DNA of 64,000 nt. It comes from Planococcus citri. Taxonomy: Eukaryota; Arthropoda; Insecta; Hemiptera; Pseudococcidae. Positions 46,801-55,204 of this stretch are shown piece after piece (position 1 is the stretch's first letter; every line of letters starts with the position of its first letter). The position numbers were made by a program, and so were the translations under genes. Location: positions 61,442,001-61,506,000 of the forward strand of contig NC_088679.1 of the NCBI RefSeq assembly GCF_950023065.1. Reading direction: 5' to 3'. The notes below the pieces were generated by a model. The model worked only from the letters and a program-made list of their open reading frames with translations, was not told the DNA's origin and searched no databases.

Positions 46801-49800
46801 AAATTTTCAAGAAGTAATGATGAGGGGAGAGAGGTAGAAACACGATCCAAAAGTCAATGACCTAAATCAGGAGAGGAATCTGGATTTGCTGCAATGTTAT
46901 TTCGAGGTTGAAAAAATGTTCCAGGCTCTCAGGTACACTCTCTGAATTCACCCAGGGGACTGAAGATTAGCATGCACCTTGCCTTCGGATAATTCAAACT
47001 TTTCACATACACTCCTCCCCTCCCCTCCCCTCCCCACCGTCCTCGGCTAAATAAGTACGTTTGCACAATTTTTTTGATGGATTTTAATTTTTTTTTCAAT
47101 ATTAGCCCTTCAAAATTGACCGCGGAGATTGAAAATTACCACATACACATATTTGGAAGATGCTGATTGTGTTTTTTTGGGTATTTCAACTTTTAAACCC
47201 TTCTCTGTCCCTTTTCAGATCCGAAAAAGGTGAAATTTTAGTAATTCTGAATTTTGTTTCCGAATCTCAGCAACCATCTTTATAGTACATACCTATATGA
47301 AAAGAATTTTGAAAATATTGTTCCAGTCAGTGAGCCTCTCCCACTGCAGGACCGATTTCATTCACTCATTTTTGTTTTAAAATATTCCTCATGATGCGTA
47401 GATACGTCATTGAAACATTTAGAAATCAAAATTTTTTAGTTTGAGTCCAAAAAATCAAAATTGCATTATTTTGAACAATCTTAACTTTGAGCTTTCATTT
47501 AGCGACTGAATATTTCTTATTTTTGCTAAGCATTTCCCTTATCTGAAATCTCATAATCCAAAATGTCAAAATCCAAAAATTCAAAATCTCAAATTCTGAA
47601 ATCTCAAAATCTGAGATCGTTATAATCCGAAATCTCAAAATCCAAAATAAGCTCAAAATCTGAAATATTAAAATTTTAAATCTCAAATTCCAAAATCTCA
47701 AAATACAAAAGCTCAAAAACTGAAATCTTAAATCTCAAATCAAAAAGTTCAAAATCTCAAATCTAATCCTCAAATATAAAAATCTGAAATCTTAAAAACT
47801 GAAATCTCAAAAACCATAATCTCAAAATCAGAAATCTAAAAATCTGAAATCTCATAATTCAAAATGTCAAAATCTAAAAGTTCAAAATCACAAATCTCAA
47901 AATCTGAAATGTGAAATCTCACAATCTAAAATCTCATTATCCGAAATCTCAAAAACCAAAAGTTGAGTAGAGAGGCTGAAATTCGATATGTACATTCAAA
48001 GGAGGCTCTAAATGTACTTCTTAAAAGTTTCGATTTTTCAATCTCCTCCTATTCTTTTCAAGAAGCAAAAAATATTCGTCAAATTGCAGGATATTTCGAC
48101 TAAATCTTATCACTTAGGTCTGCCAAAATTCAAGTGCTGCCAAGGTCAAGCAGATAGGAAAAAAGTGGATGCCAGAAATTCCACCTACGTTTTCTCAATT
48201 TTGAGTCAAGCTAAAGTTCTCAAAGAGATATCGAGAAAAAGAAAATTTTCAAATTTTTGCAGAGGGAGTCCCTGTACCTCAAACATTTTCATTAGCTAAA
48301 AATTCGTTTTGGAGGGGTTTTCAAAATTAGAATTTTCAAACCACTTTTCATCTCTTCAAAAATATGAAAAGTACCCCTGAATTCACTTTTTACGCTGCCG
48401 TAGCCTACGACTCTTTTCCTACCTTTGACCTCTGATTTTTACAAATTTCTTAACATTTTGAAAATGGATGAAGCACCAGAGGGTATTAAAAAGTCGTATC
48501 AGATGATCTGGTTACTGATTGAAAAATTTATAAGTATTAAGTAGGTACTTACCTACCAGGAATTTTTACAATGAGATTTTTTTAAATTCTGGGTTCTTTT
48601 GACTACCAGGTTTAAGTATGTAACTTATGATAAAAACCAATCTCTAATCATGGGAGGTATCCAACCAGCAGAAAACATTTTTAAAAGGACATTTTAAGAC
48701 CTTCCTAATTTAAAAAAAATACCCACCTTTTAAATTTAAATTAAATTTGAGTTGGAGAAAACGGATTTCGAAAATTTGGGCTTAAATCAATCAAAGGAGA
48801 TGACAAAAATTGTAAATTAAGTTATATGTATGGGTGCCAAAGTTCATTTAAGCCCTTCTTATATGTGATTTTTTGTAATCCAGAAAATCAAAAAATTCAC
48901 AAAAGACCCCCACAAAGGTACGTGGAAAGCACTCCCAATCTAGTTGGAAAGTCAGAAATGCGATTGCATGAACCGAATTTCGGTTTCGGACTTCAGCTTT
49001 GAAAACAGAGTTTAAGATTTCAAAAATTTGCCCAAAAATGAAAATTAGAATTTTGAAATTTGGTCTGGTGAAGTATTTTGTGAGGCCGAAAGTTCTTGAA
49101 AATTTGGGCATTTCTGTGAGACAATTCGAGAACGTTCTAAGAAAATGTGAAAATTCAATTTTCAATTTGATTCAATTTAACTGATTCAAAATGAATGATA
49201 AACAGAGTTATTTACATTTCCCTCTCCTCCTACTCCTTTCAAAAAACAAAATTGACTTACAGATTGGGAAAAAAACAGATTCTAATTGGAAAACGTTCAG
49301 AACTTGGCTATTCATACAAGAAACCCAAATTTTTCATTCTTTCCGATTCTCTTCTGGTTCAAAAAATTAATTAAATAAACAACAACAACGCGACGTGAGA
49401 AGTCGATCCCTAAAGAAGCAAATTAACAGAGTAATTTACATTTTCCTCTCCTCCAACTCCTCTCAAAAAACTAAATTGACTTACAGATTGAAAAAAAAAA
49501 CAGATTCTAATTGGAAAACGTTCAGAACTTGGCTATTCATACAAGAAACCCAAATTTTTCATTCTTTCCGACTCTCTTCTGGTTCAAAAAATTAATTAAA
49601 TAAACAACAACAACGTGAGAAGTCGATCCCCAAAGAAGCAAACTACTCAGATGTAGTAAAAGATGGTCCAAACAAAGCAAAGAACCATGGGAAAGTACCT
49701 TTGAATGCGAGCCCCCTCAGGGAATTTTCACAAAAAATGTAGGTTCGCAACATATAATTGCAATGCTTTGTTCAAGGGATGCAGGATAACCAACTTATTT

Positions 49801-51734
49801 TATTGTTTTGAAAAAAAAATCCCTGATGTGGACCTGCAGTCGAATGGGGACCAGGAATAAATTTTTACTTACCTATTTGATTTATGAAGGTATAAAATCT
49901 CACGAGTTGAACCGTTGGTTATATCAGAGAGCAAAAAACAATCATTGGAAAATGTACTCTTCGATGTTCTTGTAGAATTCACAGCTGATTTATTTCTAAT
50001 TAAATTACTCGACGTTTTGATCAGTCCCAAGAAAGAATCCTGAACAAAAAAAAAAGAATAAAAAATTAAACTAAAAATATTGTACAAACGTTTCCACTAT
50101 AGATACGAGTAAAGTACATGAAAACTTTCAAAATGCAATTCCTTTTTAAAAAAGTAAGTAAAGCATTATTCAATTTCAAAAATTTTAAAAATGTGTAATT
50201 TGAATTGGAATCCAAAATTTATGTTATTCAACTTGGTACAACAGAAATACTCCATATTTGAATAGACTATCATCTAAAAATCTTTTCAATCAACTATGTA
50301 GTAGAAGGATTGAAATGATGGTCACCGGAATCAAAATTTTGATCTTCACTTATGCACCTGAGTTAAAGTAGCTGAAACTCTCAAATTTTCAAAAATAAAT
50401 TTCAAATTTGAATCAATAACGAAGTATCCCATTTTTTGAAACTTGATAGTCTACGGATCTGAATTTTCAAGTAAGTCTCTATATTTCAAAACGTATGAAA
50501 AAAGTTGATCTTAAATTTTTTTGAAAGTTTCCAGGCATTTTTTTGAATTTTAAAATAATTTTCAACTGCATGTGGTGCATCTTTCATTTTAGAGACAGCA
50601 TTTTAGTACAGGGCCTGTTCGAATCGTCACTTACACTTTTATTTGAATCCAAGACTCCTCAACAACGTAATAGGTACGCAAGTATTTGATTATAAAACGT
50701 TTCTATTTCAAAGGAAAGGTCAACAACATTTGAAACTGAAGCAACTGCTTCTCTAAAAAATTCATGGGAATAGCCATCTCAGATCAGATTTTTTCTCATG
50801 TATTTATTTTTTTTTGTTTTTCAAGCCAGCTGATTCTTAACTTCGACGTTACTTTAAAAACACATAAATTTCAAAACGTTTATCAATTTCGATTTGTTTT
50901 CTTATTCTTTCACCTAACCGCAGAAAAAAAAATCTACTCAATTTATTCTGCCAGAAACGTAAATTGAAAACTATCAATATTCACGGATTACTAATATGTA
51001 CATAAAAGGTAAATCGCTCCCAGCTATATACGTAGCAATGAGTTTACCCACGTGTGTGGTAAATAACTCACTCATGTATATACCTCTACGTCTACACAGC
51101 AAATACAAATAATACAATCCAAAAAAAAGAAAAAAAAGAAAGAAAAAGGATTACCCACCTGCATATAAATCAAAGCGTGAAAAAAAAAATTCAAAAAAAC
51201 TTCTTACCTTGGATAAATGGTACGTATAATGCGGCGACAATAGCAACAATAAATGCTTCATCGATTCCAACTCGTTGGTGAAATTCTGAAGGTTATTGCG
51301 TCGATGTCGAAAAAACGGTGATTTGAGTACGTTTAACTTGAACTCTTCAAAATCGCTAATATTTTTATAACGTTGAATTTGCTCATCGTTAGTGTCACTT
51401 CGATTGTACCTCAGCTGATCATCTTGATTACTCGACGTAGTATTATTTACAAGCGCGTTTAAAATATCAGTCTTATCGATGTACCTTTTAAAGGTAGTAT
51501 TATTATGACTACTGTAATTACTATTGCTAAAATTTTCTTCGTAGTTGCTATCGTAATTGGTCATTTGGTATAAACGATTCTCGAGCATAAAATTACGCTC
51601 GAAGGTATATTGATAAAAGTAAAAACTGGAAGACAGTCGCATAATTAACACTGGTACGGAGATTTGTAGCTCGCCGAGGACTCGCAGAATTTTCCAAAAC
51701 ACCAGCGAGTGTTCGGAAACGCACAGAATTAACG
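25080..51734 (-). CDS. Gyc76C: Receptor-type guanylate cyclase Gyc76C, 17 exons, 5' end missing
   Basis: Single-pass plasma membrane receptor that makes cGMP from GTP; in flies Gyc76C acts in axon guidance and epithelial development. The exons splice with GT-AG junctions and unbroken phases to at least 1166 residues. Order, counted from the first visible residue: ligand-binding ectodomain with N-glycosylation sites (1-283), juxtamembrane Cys pairs, transmembrane helix (about 291-311), kinase-homology domain (about 349-650), coiled coil (RERTEQLDMEKKKTEQ, to 707), cyclase domain (708-915), tail of about 245 residues. Metal-binding Asp are in FSDIVGFT and ETIGDAY; Glu and Cys (MPRYCLFGD) specify guanine; NTASR is intact. 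The kinase-homology HRD is replaced by IHGTLSSRN and DFG by DYC, as expected for a pseudokinase. GFDK...PPP...HGLDE after the cyclase and the conserved kinase-homology stretch point to Gyc76C rather than other receptor cyclases. The signal peptide and first ectodomain half were not found. Confidence 0.95.
25893..25904 (-). CDS. Gyc76C: Gyc76C 12-base microexon
   Basis: On the minus strand, TTATTTTAACAG precedes GGATAATCACGG, which is followed by the donor GTACGT. Inserting these 12 bases turns ...PPPV-T into TDNHG and joins LDEEL of the last exon; Gyc76C relatives have a similar HGLDE motif at this place. Skipping it would keep frame but remove four residues, so inclusion could be regulated. 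The phase and motif make it likely real. Confidence 0.85.
26009..26186 (-). CDS. Gyc76C: Gyc76C exon: end of cyclase domain
   Basis: Acceptor AAAAATAG, donor GTAAGT. Encodes SPGRIHISETTKLKLD, YRGETELKGKGKMPTYWLLG and FDKDIPVPPPV. Ends with two bases of a Thr codon. Confidence 0.95.
26333..26425 (-). CDS. Gyc76C: Gyc76C exon: cyclase catalytic domain, part 3
   Basis: Acceptor CTTCTACAG, donor GTACGA. Encodes PCCAGVVGLTMPRYCLFGD (guanine-contacting Cys) and TVNTASRLESTG. Confidence 0.96.
26571..26742 (-). CDS. Gyc76C: Gyc76C exon: cyclase catalytic domain, part 2
   Basis: Acceptor TTTTTTCAG, donor GTGGGT. Begins VETIGDAYMVVGGLPVR (guanine-specifying Glu and second metal-binding Asp), and ends RLRIGLHTG. 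Confidence 0.96.
26743..30711 (-). other. Gyc76C intron with diverged tandem repeats
   Basis: A 4-kb intron. From 28640 to about 29720 it consists of diverged units near 40 bases with the words GATTTTTTGCCAGAAATT and AAAAAGTCCTGATTTT. At about 30085-30385 a roughly 135-base block (GACTTGAACCCGGGACTTTGG ... ACCATAATCTCATTTTT) occurs twice in tandem. Confidence 0.75.
30712..30904 (-). CDS. Gyc76C: Gyc76C exon: cyclase catalytic domain, part 1
   Basis: Acceptor TTATTGCAG, donor GTGAGT. Encodes SVADKLKLGMPVDPEEFSEV, TIYFSDIVGFT (metal-binding Asp) and VVDLLNDLYTCFDATINAYN. Confidence 0.96.
31088..31400 (-). CDS. Gyc76C: Gyc76C exon: end of kinase homology and coiled coil
   Basis: Acceptor ACTTGCAG, donor GTAAGT. 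Encodes PPPLIRPSV, MRQCWAEQPEKRPDF, then NHGRKINFVDTMFQMLEKYS and the dimerising coiled coil ending LLNRMLP. Confidence 0.95.
31562..31711 (-). CDS. Gyc76C: Gyc76C exon: kinase-homology C lobe
   Basis: Acceptor GTTTCGCAG, donor GTACGA. Encodes DLLWTAPELLR and GDVYSFAIVMQEVVVRGEPF. Confidence 0.95.
31810..31969 (-). CDS. Gyc76C: Gyc76C exon: pseudocatalytic loop
   Basis: Acceptor ATATTACAG, donor GTATAA. Encodes GMKYLHSCP, IHGTLSSRNC (the catalytic-loop Asp is absent), DARWVLKITDYC (DFG replaced by DYC) and ends TAR plus one base. Confidence 0.95.
31970..35405 (-). other. Gyc76C intron with AT-rich minisatellites
   Basis: Contains CAAATTTG/AAAATTGG-type simple repeats at 32230-32560 and a tandem repeat at 33290-33610 with units close to AAAATGGCACTTTTTGCAAT plus TTGTG (about 27 bases). 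An A-run lies at 34226-34250. Open frames here translate the repeats. Confidence 0.75.
35406..35582 (-). CDS. Gyc76C: Gyc76C exon: kinase-homology core
   Basis: 59 codons, acceptor TTCGCAG, donor GTAAAT. Encodes the signatures LRHENLNPLIG, YCSRGSLEDVL and LDWSFRLSLLTDLVR, which are highly conserved among receptor guanylate cyclases. Confidence 0.95.
35694..35777 (-). CDS. Gyc76C: Gyc76C exon: kinase-homology N lobe
   Basis: 28 codons, phase 0 at both ends. GDLVQLKDIP is the N-lobe strand with the Lys at the VAIK position; FELRSKSLNVLMM is the C helix. The acceptor is GCGAAG, less ideal than the others, but the protein join (ARYN-GDLVQL) fits the family. Confidence 0.9.
35884..36078 (-). CDS. 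Gyc76C: Gyc76C exon: start of kinase-homology domain
   Basis: Acceptor CTCTGCAG, donor GTAAGT; phase 0 at both ends (65 codons). Encodes VEEGIEAMLCCWLQQ..., then a Ser/Asp-rich linker and PIASNEIKARYN, leading to the first kinase-like strand. Confidence 0.9.
36391..36487 (-). CDS. Gyc76C: Gyc76C exon: cytoplasmic juxtamembrane region
   Basis: Acceptor AATTTAG, donor GTACGT. Starts by completing an Arg codon, then KQYVNRRRMKDPCKILLTSE and DIIFPQITEPRR. The basic cluster right after the helix is the expected stop-transfer signal. Confidence 0.88.
37320..38345. repeat. AAATCTCAAAATC minisatellite
   Basis: Short units of 9-11 bases (AAATCTGAAATCTC, AAAATCCAAAAGTTC, CATAATCC) repeat throughout. 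The same word set recurs at 47535-47970 in another intron of the same gene. Confidence 0.85.
38570..38800. repeat. Dispersed repeat related to foldback at 24.1-24.8 kb
   Basis: Shares in order CAACTT..CAGC(T/C)AATTTTT, AAG.TGGT, TTTTCATC, TTCCAAATTT, TTCAAG, ACTTTA.AATAT and TTTTCTCAAA.TTT with 24575-24780. Confidence 0.55.
39200..39675. repeat. Tandem repeat with AAGGTC and CTGTCTGG words
   Basis: About ten diverged copies of a unit near 50 bases: CAAGGTCATTGACC(C/T)(A/G)TCTGTCTGGCTTCT-like with GTCG/GTCATT alternation. Confidence 0.8.
42130..42640 (-). pseudogene. Broken RNase H1-like sequence
   Basis: On the minus strand, HVIRLNDYDDAWHKC... (from about 42640) runs to an in-frame TAG at 42469-42471. 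In the same frame follow VVVDGACSQNGAE and LGIGISW...NVSERI (42468-42364), matching the RNase H1 start (VDGACxxNG, GIGV, NVSE). A frameshift around 42340-42365 then leads to LPNNLAQIIALIIAMKVALK and KKLKVFSGSNYL...RWIENNWKN, matching the TNNxAE-helix and TDSxY region. Of the catalytic acidic residues, the Asp of VDG remains, but AE is AQ and TDS is SGS. RNase H1 cleaves RNA in RNA/DNA hybrids; this copy cannot be active. It could be a retrocopy or a fragment of a mobile element; it lies in a Gyc76C intron. Confidence 0.75.
43113..43350. other. CpG-rich islet, possible repeat fragment
   Basis: A short GC/CpG-rich piece (GATGCGCGCGTCGCTCGGAC near 43187) followed by AATAAA at about 43326. It resembles an LTR in composition, but I find no clear TG..CA ends or target duplication. 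Confidence 0.2.
43449..43622. mobile_element. MITE of pogo/Tigger type with TA target duplication
   Basis: CAGTGGAATCTCAATAACTC at 43449 is mirrored by the end GATTCCACTG at 43622 (reverse complement CAGTGGAATCGCAATACCTC). The flanking dinucleotide is TA on both sides (43447-43448 and 43623-43624). CAGT ends with TAACTCGAA-type TIRs are typical of pogo/Tigger (Tc1/mariner) MITEs. The 174-bp element has no coding capacity. Confidence 0.85.
43865..44050. repeat. CTTTTCAACTTTT pyrimidine minisatellite
   Basis: Units near 11-13 bases such as CTTTTCATCTTTTCAACTTT and TTTTTGTCTTTT. One strand is nearly pure pyrimidine. Confidence 0.8.
44110..44480. repeat. Tandem repeat, unit about 60 bp
   Basis: Six to seven copies with the words CAGTGGGTGTGCTCAGACCC, AAGTTAGGACC and GTTTGAAACA(G)ACACTGTTT. 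Copies at about 44121, 44182 (weak), 44240, 44300, 44362 and 44422. Confidence 0.85.
46112..46208 (-). CDS. Gyc76C: Gyc76C exon: transmembrane helix
   Basis: Acceptor ATTTCCAG, donor GTAAGT. Encodes FWEDLSLD followed by the hydrophobic LILLILFVVVIVVIFTSCI and a short MVAR link: one membrane-spanning segment followed by basic residues in the next exon (KQYVNRRR). Confidence 0.93.
46349..46503 (-). CDS. Gyc76C: Gyc76C exon: Cys-containing juxtamembrane ectodomain
   Basis: Acceptor ATTTTGCAG, donor GTGAGT. Encodes CDNCTKDAYFQTT... and RCNKLICDETSSY, with four Cys that could form disulfides just outside the membrane. Confidence 0.88.
46504..49872 (-). other. Gyc76C intron with shared minisatellite and a 225-bp duplication
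   Basis: 47535-47970 is an AAATCTCAAAATC minisatellite like that at 37320-38345. 49203-49427 and 49428-49645 are tandem copies: the word CAGATTCTAATTGGAAAACG starts at about 49276 and 49501, and the copies are nearly identical apart from a few substitutions and an 8-10-base difference near GCGACGTGAGAAG. Confidence 0.8.
49873..50039 (-). CDS. Gyc76C: Gyc76C exon: ectodomain
   Basis: Acceptor TTGTTCAG, donor GTAAGT. Begins DSFLGLIKTSSN and ends LYLHKSN plus two bases of a Ser codon. The phase matches both neighbours. Sequence conservation is low, as usual for receptor cyclase ectodomains. Confidence 0.85.
50040..51207 (-). other. Gyc76C intron
   Basis: AT-rich sequence between two ectodomain exons, without further coding signal. 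Confidence 0.7.
51208..51734 (-). CDS. Gyc76C: Gyc76C exon: ectodomain, receptor ligand-binding fold
   Basis: Acceptor TTTCAG next to 51734; donor GTAAGA after 51208. It starts with two bases of an Ala codon. ALILCVSEHSLVFWKILRVL resembles a beta strand plus helix of the periplasmic-binding-like ANF receptor fold (the 'VVVLC..' element). It continues with an Asn/Ser/Tyr-rich stretch bearing several N-glycosylation sequons (NYS, NNT, NTT, NRS, NIS, NFT). First exon recognised in the window; an earlier exon is required by phase. Confidence 0.85.
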
Positions 51735-54700
51735 CTGAAACATAACGAAAAACAAAATACAAGTAGAGAAAAAAAGTGTGAAAAATTTAATTAACTGAAA
51801 TTACATTTTTCTTGCTTAAACACAGCTCGCGATGAGGTTCTCTATTAATAAATAAGATTTAACCGAATTAATATTCGTTGTGAAAATTATACTCTGAGAT
51901 GTATTTTTTAAATTCTTTGTCGAGCGTGTTATTTGAATTCTAAATGCGCAAAAAAAAAACGAGCAGAAAACTTTTGACATCTCGGTGTTGAGCGAATATA
52001 AATTAGATAATGTGAAATGCAAATCGTTGAGATTTTATCGAGGTAGAAAGTAAAGTTCAGTGGACTCTTGCTGACAAGGAAACCTTCATGATCCATCAAA
52101 AAGCACGTTACAAACACTCGAATAGCCCAAGTTCAATTTTTCGATTTCTGGTGAATTTTCGAATTTTTTTTCTAAAATTACTGGTAATTTCTAGTCAATT
52201 ACTCGCAATTTTCGTATTTTAAATTACTGGCAATTTTTTTGGCTCTTTTTTGGCGTGCAATTTTAATATTAGACGAAAGAACATAGAATAAAAATATAAA
52301 TATCTTAATCTCCTTTAAGGAAACTTTTGACTAATTTTCTCATAGGTAATCGTCGTGCCATCGTATTTCATTTTGGTAGAAAACTTTAGTAAATTGACTT
52401 TCAGCGAAATTCAAACTTATCATAAATGAATATCTAATCTCAACGTGAGCAACTTATGAAAACAAATTAATGAACTTATCGCGATTAACTATTCACAAAT
52501 TTATACAGACTCCACGAAAATGACAAATGAACAAGATAGGGAATATAAGTACATAAATTTACAGCGAACCGAATAATCGCGAGATTTGGCATAAAATAAT
52601 TTATTGGGTAGAGCGTAAGTAGGGTATTTTTTCGTAATAAAAAATACTATTTAATTGGGACACGAATTCACTGTACAGAATTGTACGAAACTATAGGAAC
52701 AAATCGGCCCGGAAAAGCATTGTAGGGAAATTCAACGACGAAAAGACGAAAAATTCCGCGGAGCTGTTTTTATCTCGGGATATTTTTGTTGTTGTTTTAT
52801 TCGTTTCGGTAAGACAATAATAAAACTTTATGTACGAGTATTTAACCAAAGTGTGGGTAGTATTCAGCTTCGGCAAAAGTAGGTACACAAAGAATGTTGG
52901 AATTTTGAACGTAGGTACTCGTAAGTACATAAAAAGAGCACAGAGCAGGCATAACGATAACAAATAATCTTGGCCACTTTTGCTATTCGCTGGCCAGGGC
53001 CTTACGAAAATACGTCCTTAATTTGCTTTATAACCTAACGACTAATTTACATATCCTATTTACGAAATACTCAACGAAGAAGAGATTACAACGCGCGATG
53101 CTTTTCACGCAAAAGGATCTCCAATCGTTAAGTATATCGAATTAAGTTTCACGATGAATAAATTTGCATCGGAAAAATACAAGCTGGGATCCGAGACCCA
53201 TCGCTGCATCGTACCGTACATGACAAGATGAAAAATATTTTCTTTTATTGCAACCAATTAAATCGTATAAGTTTTTTTAAATGACCGAGCAATTAGAATG
53301 GCAGTTTGGTTAATTTGGATAAATTATACCAGAGGAATTGCCATCTCCTATCCTAGAGATGAGAGAACGATAAAGTATCTTTATTTTTTTGTATTTTTCA
53401 TTTTGAACAAAAAAAAAAAGGAAAGAAAATAGAGTGAGTATGTTACGATGATGAAATTTATATTTTTTATGGATTACCGCGAGTACATTTTTATTACACG
53501 GAAATTTCGAAAGAGATTTCTTCTTACAGGATAAACTTTTCAGGCTCGTAGTTTTTTTTGCGTCGGCCATCGCTTAGAATTGATAACGTCTTACGTTAGT
53601 AAAACGATCTCGAGGGAGAATTTTTTTCTCTATTTTTTCGGCTAATGCCTAAGACCAGATTTAAATCCGATAAAAAGCAACCTAAACTCTTTACTAGTGT
53701 AGGTCTCCTGCTCCTTGATGAAATTGAGGTCGCTAACCTGAAGCATTTGCGAGTAAATTCACTTCGGTTCTACAGTAATCATGTAGATGAAGGTATGAAA
53801 TAAAGGATATTCAAGCATGTTAAGTAGACAGTTTCTTGCTGGACCTTTTTTTCATCTCAGAGAGAATACAATTTCACTGAAAACGATCTGAATATTTCCA
53901 GGACAGTTTGGAATTTTTTGAGAAAACTGATTACTCACTCGAGACTTTAGAATGTCCTGTGAATGCTAGTTTTCAAAAAAAATTTTCAACTTGCGAGACA
54001 CAAAGGGTATTCCCAGGTAAAATAAGCCAAACGGCCCTGTTCCCAGAGTTTGAAAATTATGATGCATTATTGTTGGGTACCTCCAAAAAAAATTTCGAGC
54101 GGAATTTCCGCCCCTCATACCCACCCTTCTTGGACAGTATAGCCAAAAAACGTGTTTTTGCGAGAAAAATTCGGTATCCATGAGTAGTGGGGAGAAAATT
54201 CTGGTACATACGGAATGTGTAGGGGAAGCATGGGCCTTTGAACACAATTTTTTTCAAAATTTTCTATCATTGTGATGGGTGTAAAATTGATCAAAGAAAA
54301 CTTTGAACCGCCACAGCTTCGGACTCAAGGGCTGATCACAAAAACTGTTTTCTCTAAAATGTGTCTTTTTACAAGGACACACTTTCTTCCTACTAATCCA
54401 TAAAATTAAAATTATGTCTGCAAAAGGCTCATATTTGCAAGAAACCCTAAAGATTACGCGTTTTTCGCGTGCTTTTTTGCCATGTTCAATGTTCATCCCC
54501 CCCTGGCCAACAATTTTTAAATGCGACATTGTCCCCAGGTGAACAGTTTTAAATTTGTTCAAAAACCAAAATATCAATTATAATTCTGTGAGGGAGAATA
54601 TTCCCTGTGGAAAAGGGAGAAGCTTTCCCTCTGAAAAAAATAGTTTTTCAAAGAAAAAAAATAGTTTTTCAAAGAAAAAAAATGGTTTGGAAGAAGACTC

Positions 54701-54880
54701 AAGCTGAAAGAGAAGGAAAAGAAAAAGAAAAACAAGAATAAAAAGAACACTACATAGATAGTTCTTTTCTCTTCTTATAGATAGCACCACTTGTATCATT
54801 TGAAAAAGTTTGTAGTTCCAATAAATTCTTATAGATAGCGTCACTTGTACGTTTGAAGATAATTTTAATCTAGTTTCAAT
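51735..54880. other. No recognisable exon; upstream of first visible Gyc76C exon
   Basis: An upstream Gyc76C exon ending in phase 1 is required, but I see no convincing candidate. Short open frames at 52691-52963 and 51929-52117 (minus) lack domain similarity. A short duplication of TTCTTATAGATAGC is present at about 54772 and 54828. Confidence 0.5.
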
Positions 54881-54888
54881 AACTTCGT

Positions 54889-55201
54889 ATTCGGACCGGG
54901 CACTACATAGAGGGCGCTAGTGAGCTGGCAAATTTTTACGTTTCTCAGATGGGGCTTTTCTTATCAACGTTTACAAAAGCATTAATTTCGAGAGTTAAAA
55001 CTGAAAAAATAATTTGATGTACATTATTTTTACGATTATTATCACATATTAATCATGACCAAATCATATTTTCATTTTTAACTCGTAAATCCAATGTTTT
55101 GGTAAAATACGACTGATAAGAAAGGGTTGAGAAAAAAGCCCCGGCTGAACTCTAGAACAATAGGCACACTAGCGCCCTCTACGTGAGAGACTGGTCCGAA
55201 T
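54889..55201. mobile_element. Probable MITE with 34-bp imperfect inverted ends
   Basis: ATTCGGACCGGGCACTACAT at 54889 and GAGGGCGCTAGTG (54910-54922) are mirrored by CACTAGCGCCCTC (55167-55179) and CTGGTCCGAAT ending at 55201. Inner sequence GGGGCTTTTCTTATCA (near 54953) is also mirrored near 55110-55141. It has no coding sequence and no clear target duplication. Confidence 0.65.
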
Positions 55202-55204
55202 GGA

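Noticed and set aside
48012..48299. 95-codon plus-strand open frame
   Set aside because: No recognisable motif, lies in a Gyc76C intron next to repeats, and lacks splice or promoter context.
52691..52963. Signal-peptide-like minus open frame as the start of Gyc76C
   Set aside because: Begins with a hydrophobic stretch, but the remainder has no ectodomain similarity and no donor in the required phase was evident.
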